A DNA stretch of 50,666 nt from an uncultured Clostridia bacterium (GCA_944350115.1 CALVNZ010000001.1:285378-336043), one strand, 5' to 3'. Positions 16,791-24,038 are shown, counted from the stretch's first letter. Numbers and translations: made by a program. Notes: generated by a model from the sequence alone, not told the origin.

Positions 16791-16820
16791 ATTATATAAG
16801 TTTTTTGGTCTATTTGTCAA
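16791..16820 (-). promoter_or_regulatory. tRNA-Met promoter
   Basis: Reverse strand TTGACA (16815-16820) and TATAAT (16791-16796), spaced 18 nt, both perfect consensus boxes. Confidence 0.85.
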
Positions 16821-16839
16821 TAGATTTCAAACAATTGCT

Positions 16840-16867
16840 TTGAAAAAGTGAAAAAATTTTATATACT
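16840..16867 (+). promoter_or_regulatory. yqeY promoter
   Basis: TTGAAA (16840-16845) and TATACT (16862-16867), spaced 16 nt. Confidence 0.7.
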
Positions 16868-16888
16868 ATAAAAGTCCAAGGAGGTTTT

Positions 16889-17311
16889 ATGATTTTAGAG
16901 CAAATTAAAAGCGCAAACATTGAAGCAATTAAAACAAAAGATCAAACAGCACGAGCTCTTTATAGTGTGCTTTTGAATAAAATAAAACTTGAAGAAATAA
17001 ACAAAAGACAAGCAGGGATAGAAATGACCGACGGTGACGTTGCCGCAATTTTACAAAAAGCCACAAAAGAATTGTGTGAAGAAAGAGACAATTATGTTAA
17101 AGCAGGAAACAGTGCAATGTCTGACGAAATTGCAAAGCAAATTAGTTTAATTGAAAAATATCTTCCTAAAATGCTTTCAAAAGAAGAAATTAAAAACATC
17201 ATTAATTCTTTGCCAGATAAAACTATTCCTTTTGTTATGAAATATTTTAAACAAAACTATCATGGTGCGTGCGATATGCGCCAAGTAAGTGAAGTGTTGA
17301 AGGAAATTTAA
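16889..17311 (+). CDS. yqeY: YqeY/GatB-like domain protein
   Basis: The 140-residue protein matches the YqeY family, which resembles the C-terminal tRNA-binding tail domain of GatB and is linked to tRNA or amidotransferase function, though its exact role is unknown. Typical segments are KTKDQTARALYSVLLNKIK near the N-terminus, ERDNYVKAGN and IEKYLPKMLSKEEI in the middle, and a truncated-looking VMKYFKQNYHGACDMRQVSEVLKE end. The usual length is about 148. AAGGAGG precedes ATG 16889. The stop overlaps the next start by 1 nt (TAATG), so it is translationally coupled to the phosphoesterase. Confidence 0.9.
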   Translation: MILEQIKSANIEAIKTKDQTARALYSVLLNKIKLEEINKRQAGIEMTDGDVAAILQKATKELCEERDNYVKAGNSAMSDEIAKQISLIEKYLPKMLSKEEIKNIINSLPDKTIPFVMKYFKQNYHGACDMRQVSEVLKEI

Positions 17312-18009
17312 TGAAAGTTTTTGCTATAAGTGATTTGCATTTATCAATCAATAATCCAAAACCCATGAACATTTTTGGCCAAGTGTGGGAAAATTATGTT
17401 GAAAAAATTTTCGCAGATTGGAAAACAAAAGTGTGTGACGACGATTTGGTTTTGCTTGCTGGGGATTTTTCTTGGGCGATGAAATTAGATGATGCATTAA
17501 CTGATTTTAAAATGCTTGAAAATTTGCCTGGCAAAAAAGTTATAATCAGGGGCAATCATGATTTTTGGTGGTCATCTATTTCGGCAGTTAGAAAATTTTT
17601 GCCAAAAGGATTTTTCGCAATACAAAATGACGCAATCAAAATAGGGGACTTAATTATTTGTGGAACAAGAGGCTGGACTGTTCCCGAAAGTGGTCAACAT
17701 GCAACGATTGAAGATGAAAAGATTTTTAAAAGAGAAGTAATTCGTTTGGATTTGACTTTGAAAAGTGCAAAAAAACTTCAAACAAATGGTGAAAAAATAA
17801 TTTGCATGATGCATTATCCACCATGCAATTTTAAAAAAGAGCAAAGCGAGTTTACAAATTTATTAGAAGAAGCAAAAGTGACAAGTGTGGTTTTTGGACA
17901 CCTTCATGGTTACAAAAGGAAAGAAACGCAGTTTGCGCTCAATGGCATAAATTATTATCTTACTTCTTGTGATATGGTGGACAACAGTTTGGTTGAAATA
18001 AAAGTTTAA
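17311..18009 (+). CDS. Metallophosphoesterase
   Basis: The 232-residue calcineurin-like phosphoesterase shows all five metal-binding blocks: SDLHLS (Asp8, His10), LAGDFSW, RGNHDFWW, MMHYPP and FGHLHGY. It should hydrolyse phosphomonoesters or diesters with two metal ions; the substrate cannot be told. There is no signal peptide, so it acts in the cytoplasm. It overlaps yqeY by one base, and no separate promoter is visible. It is related to the widespread Firmicute 'predicted phosphohydrolase' group whose genes are often near cell-division or translation genes. Confidence 0.9.
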   Translation: MKVFAISDLHLSINNPKPMNIFGQVWENYVEKIFADWKTKVCDDDLVLLAGDFSWAMKLDDALTDFKMLENLPGKKVIIRGNHDFWWSSISAVRKFLPKGFFAIQNDAIKIGDLIICGTRGWTVPESGQHATIEDEKIFKREVIRLDLTLKSAKKLQTNGEKIICMMHYPPCNFKKEQSEFTNLLEEAKVTSVVFGHLHGYKRKETQFALNGINYYLTSCDMVDNSLVEIKV

Positions 18010-18031
18010 AACCCTTTTTATAAGGAAACAA

Positions 18032-18061
18032 TTGACATATATGTCTAAAAAATGTTAAACT
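18032..18061 (+). promoter_or_regulatory. Promoter with palindrome over the -35 box
   Basis: TTGACA (18032-18037) and TAAACT (18056-18061), spaced 18 nt. A perfect 12-bp palindrome, GACATATATGTC (18034-18045), overlaps the -35 box and could be a repressor site. Confidence 0.65.
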
Positions 18062-18084
18062 AGCGAAAATTAAGTGGAGAAAAA

Positions 18085-19473
18085 ATGAAAAAAATTGGCA
18101 AAATTTTTGCTTTGATTCTTATGGCTGGAACTTTGACTTTTGCTTTGGCGGGTTGTAGCAAAGACAGCGGAATTTCAAACAGCAAAAGCGATCAAATAAT
18201 ATATAATGGTGGAATTGTGTCAGTGGTTGATGACAATATTTTTTATGCAAACGGATATTCAAATTCAGACATAACTACAATGGACGAATTTAACGCAGCC
18301 GCGCAATATTCTTATCTCGCAAGATTGAATTTAAACGAAAACGAAACAGACCCATATAGTTCCCCAGAAAATGTGGTAAAACTTAACAGCGAAGTTGTAG
18401 GGTATGAAAACACTTATAGTTTTGTTGTTGGCGATTTCGTTTATTATGCAAGCCCAAACAAACATCAAACAAGTTCAAACACCTATGTTTTCACATATGT
18501 TTCTCTTTTTAAAACAAGATTAAATGGTTCTGACACAAAAGAATTGATGACCACAAATTCTTTTGACACTGAAAAAGCTCAGTTTAGTGTTGTGGAAGTG
18601 GAAGGACAAAAGTTTTGGCTTGTTTATGACGGAACGGCTTTAAATATAATCAATTTAAACAACGACAAAGTTATAAAAATTTCCGATTCAGCGACAAGTG
18701 TGGCTTTGCCAAAAGAAAATGAAACTTTTAATGGTAAGGTTTATTACACAGAGGACAAAGAAAATAAGTATGGCGAAACAGGGAATGAAGTTTTTGAATA
18801 CGACATTGTTTCGAATGAATCTAAAGCTATTATGAAAACCATTAACAACACGGTGACTTTTACAGGAAGATGCGGTGATGATGTTTTCTACACAAGGGTT
18901 AATGCATTGACAAATGTCACGAAAACATATAAGGCAGATGCAAAAGATTTTGAATCGCAAACATTTTTAACTGCAGGCGAAGAGTTTTATTCAGCTGAAA
19001 TAAGTGAGATTTGGAAAATTGAAAGCGAAAATCTTTCTTCTTACAACGGTTATATCTTCACCTCTTCACTTTCAGGCAATGCGCAAATTTTGTATAAAAG
19101 AAATTCTGCGTCAAATCCAATAGTGTTGCTTGCAAACGGGTCTTATTCATCACTATTATTTGTGAGTGGCGACCTTGTTTATTATTCAACAAGTGACGGC
19201 ATTGCTTATAAAAGTGTTTCAACTCCAACAGAAGAAACAAAGCTTGTCGAAGGATTGACGATAATTGCAGACAAAATCGGATATGATTTCTACGAAAGTG
19301 GGAACTTAAAAAATTTATATTTCTATGCTCAAAGAATTTATTTGGAAGATGACGAAGATTCAACAGAATCAACAACTGACACCGAAGAAAATGATGACGC
19401 AAATTACTATCTTTACATGATTTCAGCATCATCGCAAAGCACTCCGCAATTGTTGGGAAAAACCGTCAAATAA
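18085..19473 (+). CDS. Lipoprotein with propeller-like repeats (DUF5050-like)
   Basis: The 462-residue lipoprotein has lipobox LAGC (Cys24). The body has repeated short beta-segments with Tyr/Phe pairs: GGIVSVVDDNIFYANGY, GDFVYYASP, GKVYYTED, GDDVFYTRV, GDLVYYSTSDGIAYKS. These are spaced as in DUF5050-like/LRP1-type beta-propellers of Clostridia. A Glu/Asp/Thr-rich insert lies near the end (around residues 425-445). A role on the outer face of the membrane is inferred; the function is unknown. GTGGAG precedes ATG 18085. It has its own promoter and a strong terminator, hence is monocistronic. Confidence 0.82.
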   Translation: MKKIGKIFALILMAGTLTFALAGCSKDSGISNSKSDQIIYNGGIVSVVDDNIFYANGYSNSDITTMDEFNAAAQYSYLARLNLNENETDPYSSPENVVKLNSEVVGYENTYSFVVGDFVYYASPNKHQTSSNTYVFTYVSLFKTRLNGSDTKELMTTNSFDTEKAQFSVVEVEGQKFWLVYDGTALNIINLNNDKVIKISDSATSVALPKENETFNGKVYYTEDKENKYGETGNEVFEYDIVSNESKAIMKTINNTVTFTGRCGDDVFYTRVNALTNVTKTYKADAKDFESQTFLTAGEEFYSAEISEIWKIESENLSSYNGYIFTSSLSGNAQILYKRNSASNPIVLLANGSYSSLLFVSGDLVYYSTSDGIAYKSVSTPTEETKLVEGLTIIADKIGYDFYESGNLKNLYFYAQRIYLEDDEDSTESTTDTEENDDANYYLYMISASSQSTPQLLGKTVK

Positions 19474-19513
19474 TAGCAAGTTTTAGCTTTAATAAACTTC
19501 AACAAAAATAGAC

Positions 19514-19550
19514 ATAACTCGCGTAAAATGACGCGAGTTATTCTTTTATT
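19514..19550 (+). terminator. Intrinsic terminator
   Basis: ATAACTCGCGT (19514-19524) pairs with ACGCGAGTTAT (19531-19541), followed by TTCTTTTATT. Confidence 0.85.
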
Positions 19551-19580
19551 TTGTCATGTTTTTGTGTTAATTTAAATATG

Positions 19581-19599
19581 TTTCACGATTTAAGTGAAA
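19581..19599. promoter_or_regulatory. Inverted repeat in the spo0A-homologue leader
   Basis: TTTCAC (19581-19586) and GTGAAA (19594-19599) form a perfect inverted repeat with 7 nt between, about 42 bp upstream of the start codon. It could be an operator or an mRNA hairpin. Confidence 0.35.
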
Positions 19600-19640
19600 T
19601 TTATGATTTTTCAAAAAATTTAATAAAAGGAGAGAGAAAT

Positions 19641-20411
19641 ATGGGAAATCTGCCGTTACACAAAGGAAAAATCAGAGTCTATGTTGCAGACAAAGCAGAA
19701 GATAATAATGTAGTGACATATTTTCGAGGCAGTGACAAATTTGCTTTGGTTGGCGCGAGTCCAAACGGAGAAGAAGTTTTAAAAGACGTGCCTTTACTTA
19801 AACCAGACTTTCTGATTATGGAAGTTATGCTCAGCGGAATGGATGGATTTGTTGTGCTTGAAAAGTTAAAAGAAAGCATGGCAGACAGAGTGCCAAAAGT
19901 TATTTTTACGAGCAATCTTTCTCACAGTGGTTTTGTGACGAAAGCAATTACAGAAGGAGCAAGCTATTTTATGGTCAAACCTATCTTGCCAGAAGTACTT
20001 GAAGAAAGAATTTACGATCTGATGCAAAATCAAAATGATAATTCCGTTACAACAATGAAAACCAACAAGCAGTTGGATGAAAAAATTTCAAATATTTTTA
20101 TTAGCATTGGGATTCCGGCTCATATAAAAGGATATCAGTTTTTAAGAGAGGCTGTAAAACTGGCTGTTGAAAAACCTGAAATCATTGGTTCTATTACAAA
20201 ACAACTTTACCCCACAATTGCAGAACGATTCGAAACGAGCTCCTCAAAAGTTGAAAGAGGGATGAGACATGCAATTGAAGTTGCGTGGAATAGAGGCAAA
20301 ATCGAAAACATCAATTCTTTGTTTGGTTTGAAGATTTACAACAGCAATGAGAAACCAACAAATGGTGAATTAATTGCATTAATTGCAGATAAAATGATTA
20401 TGGAAGGATAA
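19641..20411 (+). CDS. spo0A: Spo0A-family sporulation regulator with degenerate receiver
   Basis: The 256-residue protein has a response-regulator receiver (about 10-125) joined to a Spo0A C-terminal DNA-binding domain. The latter is strongly conserved: GIPAHIKGYQFLREAV, IIGSITKQLYPTIAERF, VERGMRHAIEVAWNRG and KPTNGELIALIADK. In Bacillus, phosphorylated Spo0A starts sporulation by binding 0A boxes. Here the phospho-acceptor position is Glu61 (LIMEVMLSGMDG; Asp56 in B. subtilis, GAA codon at 19821), and the acidic pair is VADK (Asp17, Lys18) rather than VADD. Thr90 and Lys113 of the switch are kept. ATG 19641 has AAAGGAGAG. Activity may therefore not depend on normal phosphorylation. Confidence 0.92.
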   Translation: MGNLPLHKGKIRVYVADKAEDNNVVTYFRGSDKFALVGASPNGEEVLKDVPLLKPDFLIMEVMLSGMDGFVVLEKLKESMADRVPKVIFTSNLSHSGFVTKAITEGASYFMVKPILPEVLEERIYDLMQNQNDNSVTTMKTNKQLDEKISNIFISIGIPAHIKGYQFLREAVKLAVEKPEIIGSITKQLYPTIAERFETSSSKVERGMRHAIEVAWNRGKIENINSLFGLKIYNSNEKPTNGELIALIADKMIMEG

Positions 20412-20416
20412 TTCGT

Positions 20417-20445
20417 TTGACAAAAACAAGTTTTGTTTTTATAAT
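20417..20445 (+). promoter_or_regulatory. Perfect consensus promoter, leaderless spacing
   Basis: TTGACA (20417-20422), 17 nt, TATAAT (20440-20445). The ATG begins at 20452, 6 nt after the -10 box, so the transcript should start at or next to the start codon. Confidence 0.85.
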
Positions 20446-20451
20446 TTAATT

Positions 20452-20757
20452 ATGAATTTAGAGTTAACAGGTAAAGAAAAACAAAAACTTCTTTTCTCTA
20501 GAATTATTGGCGTTTTTTTGTCAGCGCTTTTGCTAGCACTGCTTGTGCTTTATTATCTTGACAGAATCAATTCGTCCATTATTGTTTTAAGCACACTAGG
20601 AATTGGCGCATTGATTCTGGGCTTGTCTACCCTCAGTTTCAATGTAAAATATTCAAAGTTTTGGGCAGGAGTATTGTTTGCTTTGGCGATGATATTTGTT
20701 GTTTCTTTTATAATAATGTTTATTTATTATTATTTAAACGGAATGTTTGTTATTTAA
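20452..20757 (+). CDS. Small three-helix membrane protein
   Basis: The 101-residue protein has a short charged N-terminus (ELTGKEKQK) and three transmembrane helices (about 15-35, 41-60 and 70-95). There is no ribosome binding site: the six bases before the ATG separate it from a perfect -10 box, so it is probably translated from a leaderless mRNA. It lies between the Spo0A homologue and a terminator, and is monocistronic. No family recognised. Confidence 0.78.
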   Translation: MNLELTGKEKQKLLFSRIIGVFLSALLLALLVLYYLDRINSSIIVLSTLGIGALILGLSTLSFNVKYSKFWAGVLFALAMIFVVSFIIMFIYYYLNGMFVI

Positions 20758-20765
20758 AAAGCTTG

Positions 20766-20794
20766 CGACGATTTTTAAAGTCGTCGTTTTTTTT
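20766..20794. terminator. Terminator between convergent genes
   Basis: CGACGA (20766-20771) pairs with TCGTCG (20781-20786); the stem extends inwards, and a T run follows. Confidence 0.85.
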
Positions 20795-21404
20795 ATTTTA
20801 AAAAGCCTTCGATTTTTTTTACATATCCATGAGAGGGTTGTGTTGAATCATACCAAGCAATTCTAGCGGTTGTTCCAGAACTTCCCGTATAAATAATATA
20901 TGACATTTCTACGAATTCTATTGCGTCTAAACTTTTTGCAAATTTAAAAAACATGTAAGCAATGGCGCGAAAACTTTGCGCAATTTCATGAGAAAAATTG
21001 AAAGAAAGAGGATCTTGGCTTGAAGGCAAAGGAATTGTTACAACATCTTGATAATCGCCACTTGCGATATAAAACTTAAAATATTTGCAATTTGCGATAT
21101 TTGCATTTGTGATAGTGTTGTGAGCCATAAACCCATCTGCAAACCCAAGATTTTCTGTTTCATCTGCACTGTCCATATCAAAAATGACTATTTTTTCTCC
21201 TGGGTCTAAAATGTTTTCAATTTCAGTTAAGCGAGAGTTAAAGTTTTCCAATTGATTTGTAAGATTTGAAATTTGCTCGCTAATTGTTGTGGCGTCAACT
21301 TGTTCTAGCTTTGAAAAAACATCTTTCATTGTTTCATTTGAAAGCGACCATAAATCTCTCTTAATTTTTTCGGTTTCATCTTTTATTTTTTCTATTTCAT
21401 TCAT
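20793..21404 (-). CDS. Coiled-coil protein of unknown function
   Basis: The 203-residue protein has an N-terminal coiled coil (about residues 1-67; MNEIEKIKDETEKIKRD ... ISEQISNLTNQLENFNSRLTEIENIL). The C-terminal domain of about 135 residues is beta-rich with aromatics (IVIFDMDSADE, YFKFYIASGDYQDVVTI, FVEMSYIIYTGSSGTTARIAWYD). There is no signal peptide or membrane helix. The arrangement recalls trimeric tail-fibre or phage-structure-like proteins, but I do not recognise it and there are no phage genes nearby. The ribosome site (AAGGAG) lies in the 3' arm of a terminator-like hairpin, so expression may depend on read-through from the SH3 gene. Confidence 0.75.
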   Translation of the reverse strand: MNEIEKIKDETEKIKRDLWSLSNETMKDVFSKLEQVDATTISEQISNLTNQLENFNSRLTEIENILDPGEKIVIFDMDSADETENLGFADGFMAHNTITNANIANCKYFKFYIASGDYQDVVTIPLPSSQDPLSFNFSHEIAQSFRAIAYMFFKFAKSLDAIEFVEMSYIIYTGSSGTTARIAWYDSTQPSHGYVKKIEGFLK

Positions 21405-21408
21405 AAAA

Positions 21409-21428
21409 AAACTCCTTTTTTCAAGGAG
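21409..21428 (-). terminator. Terminator-like hairpin containing the next gene's ribosome site
   Basis: On the reverse strand AACTCCTT (21421-21428) pairs with AAGGAGTT (21410-21417), followed by a T run that ends at the ATG of the coiled-coil gene. The AAGGAG arm is also that gene's ribosome binding site. Confidence 0.7.
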
Positions 21429-21437
21429 TTTAGCAAA

Positions 21438-22046
21438 CTATTCAAGTTGTTTCAATTTTTTGTGCCGTTTTTTCTTTGTCACATTTAAAAGAATTATTAT
21501 TATGCTGACAAGAGCAATTATTGCTGTTATGGAAACTATTAGCGCGTAGTTTACTCCGTCAGGTTTAAGATTTTCTATGCTTACATAACCAACAACAATT
21601 TCACCTTCATTTTCAAATTTTATTGCAAGAAAATCTTTTTCTTTGTCATATCCTTCATATAGAAACACGCGCGTTCCTTTTTTTACGGTGCAAATACGTT
21701 CGTTTGTTGACAAGGAATAAACATCTGTGTCATTTAAAATTGTGGCGTTGTATGACAAAACGGATTCTTGTGAGTTTTCGAGTGCCCCTACGCATTCATT
21801 AAAAACATATCCGTTGTAAGAGCCGTTTTCATCTTGGTATGACACATAATAAAATCCGTCGACTTGGCTTTGGTCAAGCAAAGAAAGTTCATCTCCTTTT
21901 TCAAGCTCAAAAACGATTTCACTCGTCAAACTTGGGGAGGAATAAAGACTTGCCGTGTTTGTCAGCACATAAACAGTTTCTCCAACGGCATAATTAGATG
22001 GAGAAAGCAAAGCAAAACTTAAAATCATTGCAAGACTTTTGAACAT
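21438..22046 (-). CDS. SH3b-domain cell-wall protein with C-terminal membrane helix
   Basis: The 202-residue protein has a signal peptide (about 1-21), two bacterial SH3-like modules (about 25-85, beginning VYVLTNTASLYSSPS; and about 98-160, with TDVYSLSTNERICTVKKGTRV), one transmembrane helix (about 167-190), and a basic cytoplasmic tail (KKKRHKKLK). SH3b modules usually bind peptidoglycan peptides, so it is probably a wall sensor or anchor. There is no ribosome site before the ATG; the -10 box ends 6 nt upstream, suggesting a leaderless mRNA. The following coiled-coil gene is separated by the hairpin at 21409. Confidence 0.82.
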   Translation of the reverse strand: MFKSLAMILSFALLSPSNYAVGETVYVLTNTASLYSSPSLTSEIVFELEKGDELSLLDQSQVDGFYYVSYQDENGSYNGYVFNECVGALENSQESVLSYNATILNDTDVYSLSTNERICTVKKGTRVFLYEGYDKEKDFLAIKFENEGEIVVGYVSIENLKPDGVNYALIVSITAIIALVSIIIILLNVTKKKRHKKLKQLE

Positions 22047-22052
22047 AGTAAA

Positions 22053-22081
22053 AGTATGTTAGTTTTTTTTTATTTTGTCAA
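22053..22081 (-). promoter_or_regulatory. Promoter of the SH3 gene, leaderless spacing
   Basis: Reverse strand TTGACA (22076-22081), 17 nt, CATACT (22053-22058). The ATG is at 22044-22046, leaving 6 nt between the -10 box and the start codon. Confidence 0.65.
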
Positions 22082-22160
22082 GCACAAATGGAGAATTCTT
22101 AACAAATGTAAACAAATGCTGGTTTAGTTATAATGTTAAAAAGTAAACATAAAATATTTT

Positions 22161-22334
22161 ATGAAATTTTTAATTATTAAGAAAAAATCTTTAATTTACT
22201 TTGTTTTGTTGTTTTTGGCAATTTTTTGCATTGCGTCAGTTTTTGTAACAATAAGCGCCAATGTCCCAAGCACAAAATTTACAATTGTCATTGATGCGGG
22301 ACGCGGTGGAGGGGATGTCAAGTTAGGACAGTAA
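22161..22334 (+). pseudogene. Truncated N-acetylmuramoyl-L-alanine amidase (cwlD-like) remnant
   Basis: An ATG-started frame of 57 codons reads MKFLIIKKKSLIYFVLLFLA ... TKFTIVIDAGRGGGDVKLGQ, then TAA. It matches the N-terminus of the intact amidase at 24907 (MKFLTIKKRTL..., YTIVIDAGHGGKDGG), including 19 identical bases over ATTGTCATTGATGCGGGAC. The zinc-binding His of GHGG is Arg here, and homology ends after the first catalytic motif, so no enzyme can be made. A TATAAT lies at 22129-22134. The gap 22047-22420 otherwise holds only the SH3-gene promoter and a terminator. A small independent membrane peptide is a less likely reading. Confidence 0.75.
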
Positions 22335-22387
22335 GTTTTTAAAATTTTAATAGAAAAAAGACACATATTTTATAAGTGTAAAGAAAA

Positions 22388-22416
22388 AAGCATATCGGTT
22401 GATATGCTTAATTTTT
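22388..22416. terminator. Bidirectional terminator at the cassette edge
   Basis: AAGCATATC (22388-22396) and GATATGCTT (22401-22409) around a GGTT loop, with A and T runs on either side. It ends the reverse operon. Confidence 0.8.
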
Positions 22417-22420
22417 TATT

Positions 22421-22876
22421 TTATAAATAGCAAGGATTTTCAACTTTCTCCCAAATATCTCGGACATATTCATTGTCTATCTTGGCGTTTTTGATAAAAT
22501 CTTCCTTGTCTTTGAAATATATTGTGCCACATGGCTCAGGACCCCAACTAAATTCAATGCCATTCTCGCCATTTCTAAATAAGGAAAAACCAACATTTTT
22601 ATATTCAAATCCTGTTTCACTATAATGTTCAAACGCTTCAAGAAAATCGTCTAAATCGGGTTTCATAGGTTTATTTTCTTTATATAATTTTTTTGCTTTA
22701 TTTAATGGAACTAAGTTTGAAAATATAACATTGTCAGGAAATTCACTATATATTTTTCCATTATACCATCCACAATTTGAGCATTCGCCCTGGTCGTAGA
22801 CATCAGCCATATATTTATGACCGCAAACTGCACACTTTTTTTCAAATATTTTATCATATATATTTTTATTTTTCAT
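22421..22876 (-). CDS. Zinc-ribbon (CPCC-like) small protein, possible immunity protein
   Basis: The 151-residue protein has an N-terminal zinc ribbon CAVCG(x13)CSNCGWYNG (about residues 15-40), then an acidic alpha/beta body (LDDFLEAFEHYSETGF; FRNGENGIEFSWGP). The ribbon and size resemble CPCC-type proteins, which comparative genomics links to toxin immunity. It is the last gene of the reverse operon, 11 nt after the toxin-tail-like gene, which is the usual place for an immunity gene. ATG 22876 is chosen over 22894 because AAAAGGAG lies just upstream. The immunity role is inferred from position. Confidence 0.7.
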   Translation of the reverse strand: MKNKNIYDKIFEKKCAVCGHKYMADVYDQGECSNCGWYNGKIYSEFPDNVIFSNLVPLNKAKKLYKENKPMKPDLDDFLEAFEHYSETGFEYKNVGFSLFRNGENGIEFSWGPEPCGTIYFKDKEDFIKNAKIDNEYVRDIWEKVENPCYL

Positions 22877-22887
22877 TTTTACTCCTT

Positions 22888-23211
22888 TTAACAATATGAA
22901 TTGTTTGTATCTTCGCCATTTGGACCTTTGTATGGAGGTCTTTGCTTTCCTGGTTGCTTAGTCCAATCCCAATAATGGTCATGAGGATATTTATGAGGAT
23001 TTTTCGGATTTTCATTTTTATGTTTCCAATCTCTATCCCACAAATTTCTGCCATCTGGGCCATACCATCTTTGTTGCAACAATTCATTTGGATTATCTAT
23101 GTTATACATATCCGTTCTCGTGTTAGGAGGACCAAACGAACCTGGTATATTTTGTCCAACTTTTCCATATATTGGTTCATTAATTCCGCCACTTGGTTTA
23201 CACATACCCAT
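22888..23211 (-). CDS. Small polymorphic-toxin-tail-like protein
   Basis: The 107-residue protein begins MGMCKPSGG and is rich in Gly, Pro, Asn, Asp and Trp. It carries RTDMYNIDNPNELLQQRWYG, PDGRNLWDRDWKH and a PHDHYWDW motif. This pattern (R.D.Y...G...Q.R.Y...G...RD.D..H ... PH.H.W.W) is, from memory, a tail seen in bacterial polymorphic toxins and in standalone proteins of mobile regions in Firmicutes; the activity is unknown. No signal peptide. Its ATG overlaps the HNH gene's TAA by one base (TAATG), with GGAGGTGC as ribosome site, so the two are translationally coupled. Toxicity is a hypothesis. Confidence 0.65.
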   Translation of the reverse strand: MGMCKPSGGINEPIYGKVGQNIPGSFGPPNTRTDMYNIDNPNELLQQRWYGPDGRNLWDRDWKHKNENPKNPHKYPHDHYWDWTKQPGKQRPPYKGPNGEDTNNSYC

Positions 23212-24029
23212 TATAGCACCTCCTGAGGCAAAATTTCAAAGTATTTTGAGATTGTTTCTCCACCTATTCCAATAAGTTTGAATTTTAAATTCTTGCCAAT
23301 TAAGCTTTTTACTTTTAGTTCAGTTGTAAATAGTCCAGCGGTGTTATACTTTGTTTTAACTTTCTTCTCATCCAAATGCCATTCAATTCTGTCAGCAAAT
23401 AATGATTTTATTTGAATGGTTCCTTGATAATTATCAACATAAATGGAAACAACTTTAGGAGAGCCTATCAAGTTTTCATTTCTTTTTATTTCAAACAAAT
23501 TTTTCATGTCATCAAATGACAGTTTGTCCCACTCCACATTCTCATATGGGTTTTTTATTAGGGGGATATTATTTTGTTTTATTTCAATTCCGCTTCCGCC
23601 AAATTTTTCTATGTCTGCGACTATCTTCCAACGATAAACTGAATTTCTTTCATTGTATTCAAGCAAAGACTTATGGAGATGACTTGCAAATTCCATTTCC
23701 GAAGCATTGTTAACGTTCATAAAATGCTCTTGTGCTTCTTCGCCATAGCCAAGTCTAACAGAGTTTTTGAAATGTTTAACTCCATGACATTTTGAACAAA
23801 TTGCAACAATTTGTTTTAACGTTTGTGTTTTCTTTTTTATATTGAATTCCCATTCTTCGTGAACATCAAGGTTGTTTGTTTCAAAGCCACAAATTTCACA
23901 TTTTCCATTTGCTCTTTTAAGTGCAAATTCGCGGAGTTTATCCCAATCTTTTTTAGATAGTGTTTTGCTGAAATCGTTGTTCCAAGCACCTTTTGGGAGC
24001 ATATTTATAGTTAATTTTAAATCTTCCAT
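23211..24029 (-). CDS. HNH-type nuclease-like protein
   Basis: The 272-residue protein has an HNH/zinc-finger domain at about residues 30-90: CEICGF, LDVHEEWEFN, then VAICSKCHGVKH. This gives two CxxC zinc pairs and a His-Glu pair in the HNH position. The N-terminal segment WNNDFSKTLSKKDWDKLREFALKRANGKC is typical of this subgroup. The remaining 180 residues are unassigned, ending with a beta-rich part (VVSIYVDNYQGTIQIKSL). It probably cuts DNA or RNA, but the target is unknown. TATAGGAG lies upstream of ATG 24029 and overlaps the preceding gene's stop, so it is in one operon with the DUF4417 gene. Confidence 0.8.
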   Translation of the reverse strand: MEDLKLTINMLPKGAWNNDFSKTLSKKDWDKLREFALKRANGKCEICGFETNNLDVHEEWEFNIKKKTQTLKQIVAICSKCHGVKHFKNSVRLGYGEEAQEHFMNVNNASEMEFASHLHKSLLEYNERNSVYRWKIVADIEKFGGSGIEIKQNNIPLIKNPYENVEWDKLSFDDMKNLFEIKRNENLIGSPKVVSIYVDNYQGTIQIKSLFADRIEWHLDEKKVKTKYNTAGLFTTELKVKSLIGKNLKFKLIGIGGETISKYFEILPQEVL

Positions 24030-24038
24030 AATTTGCTC

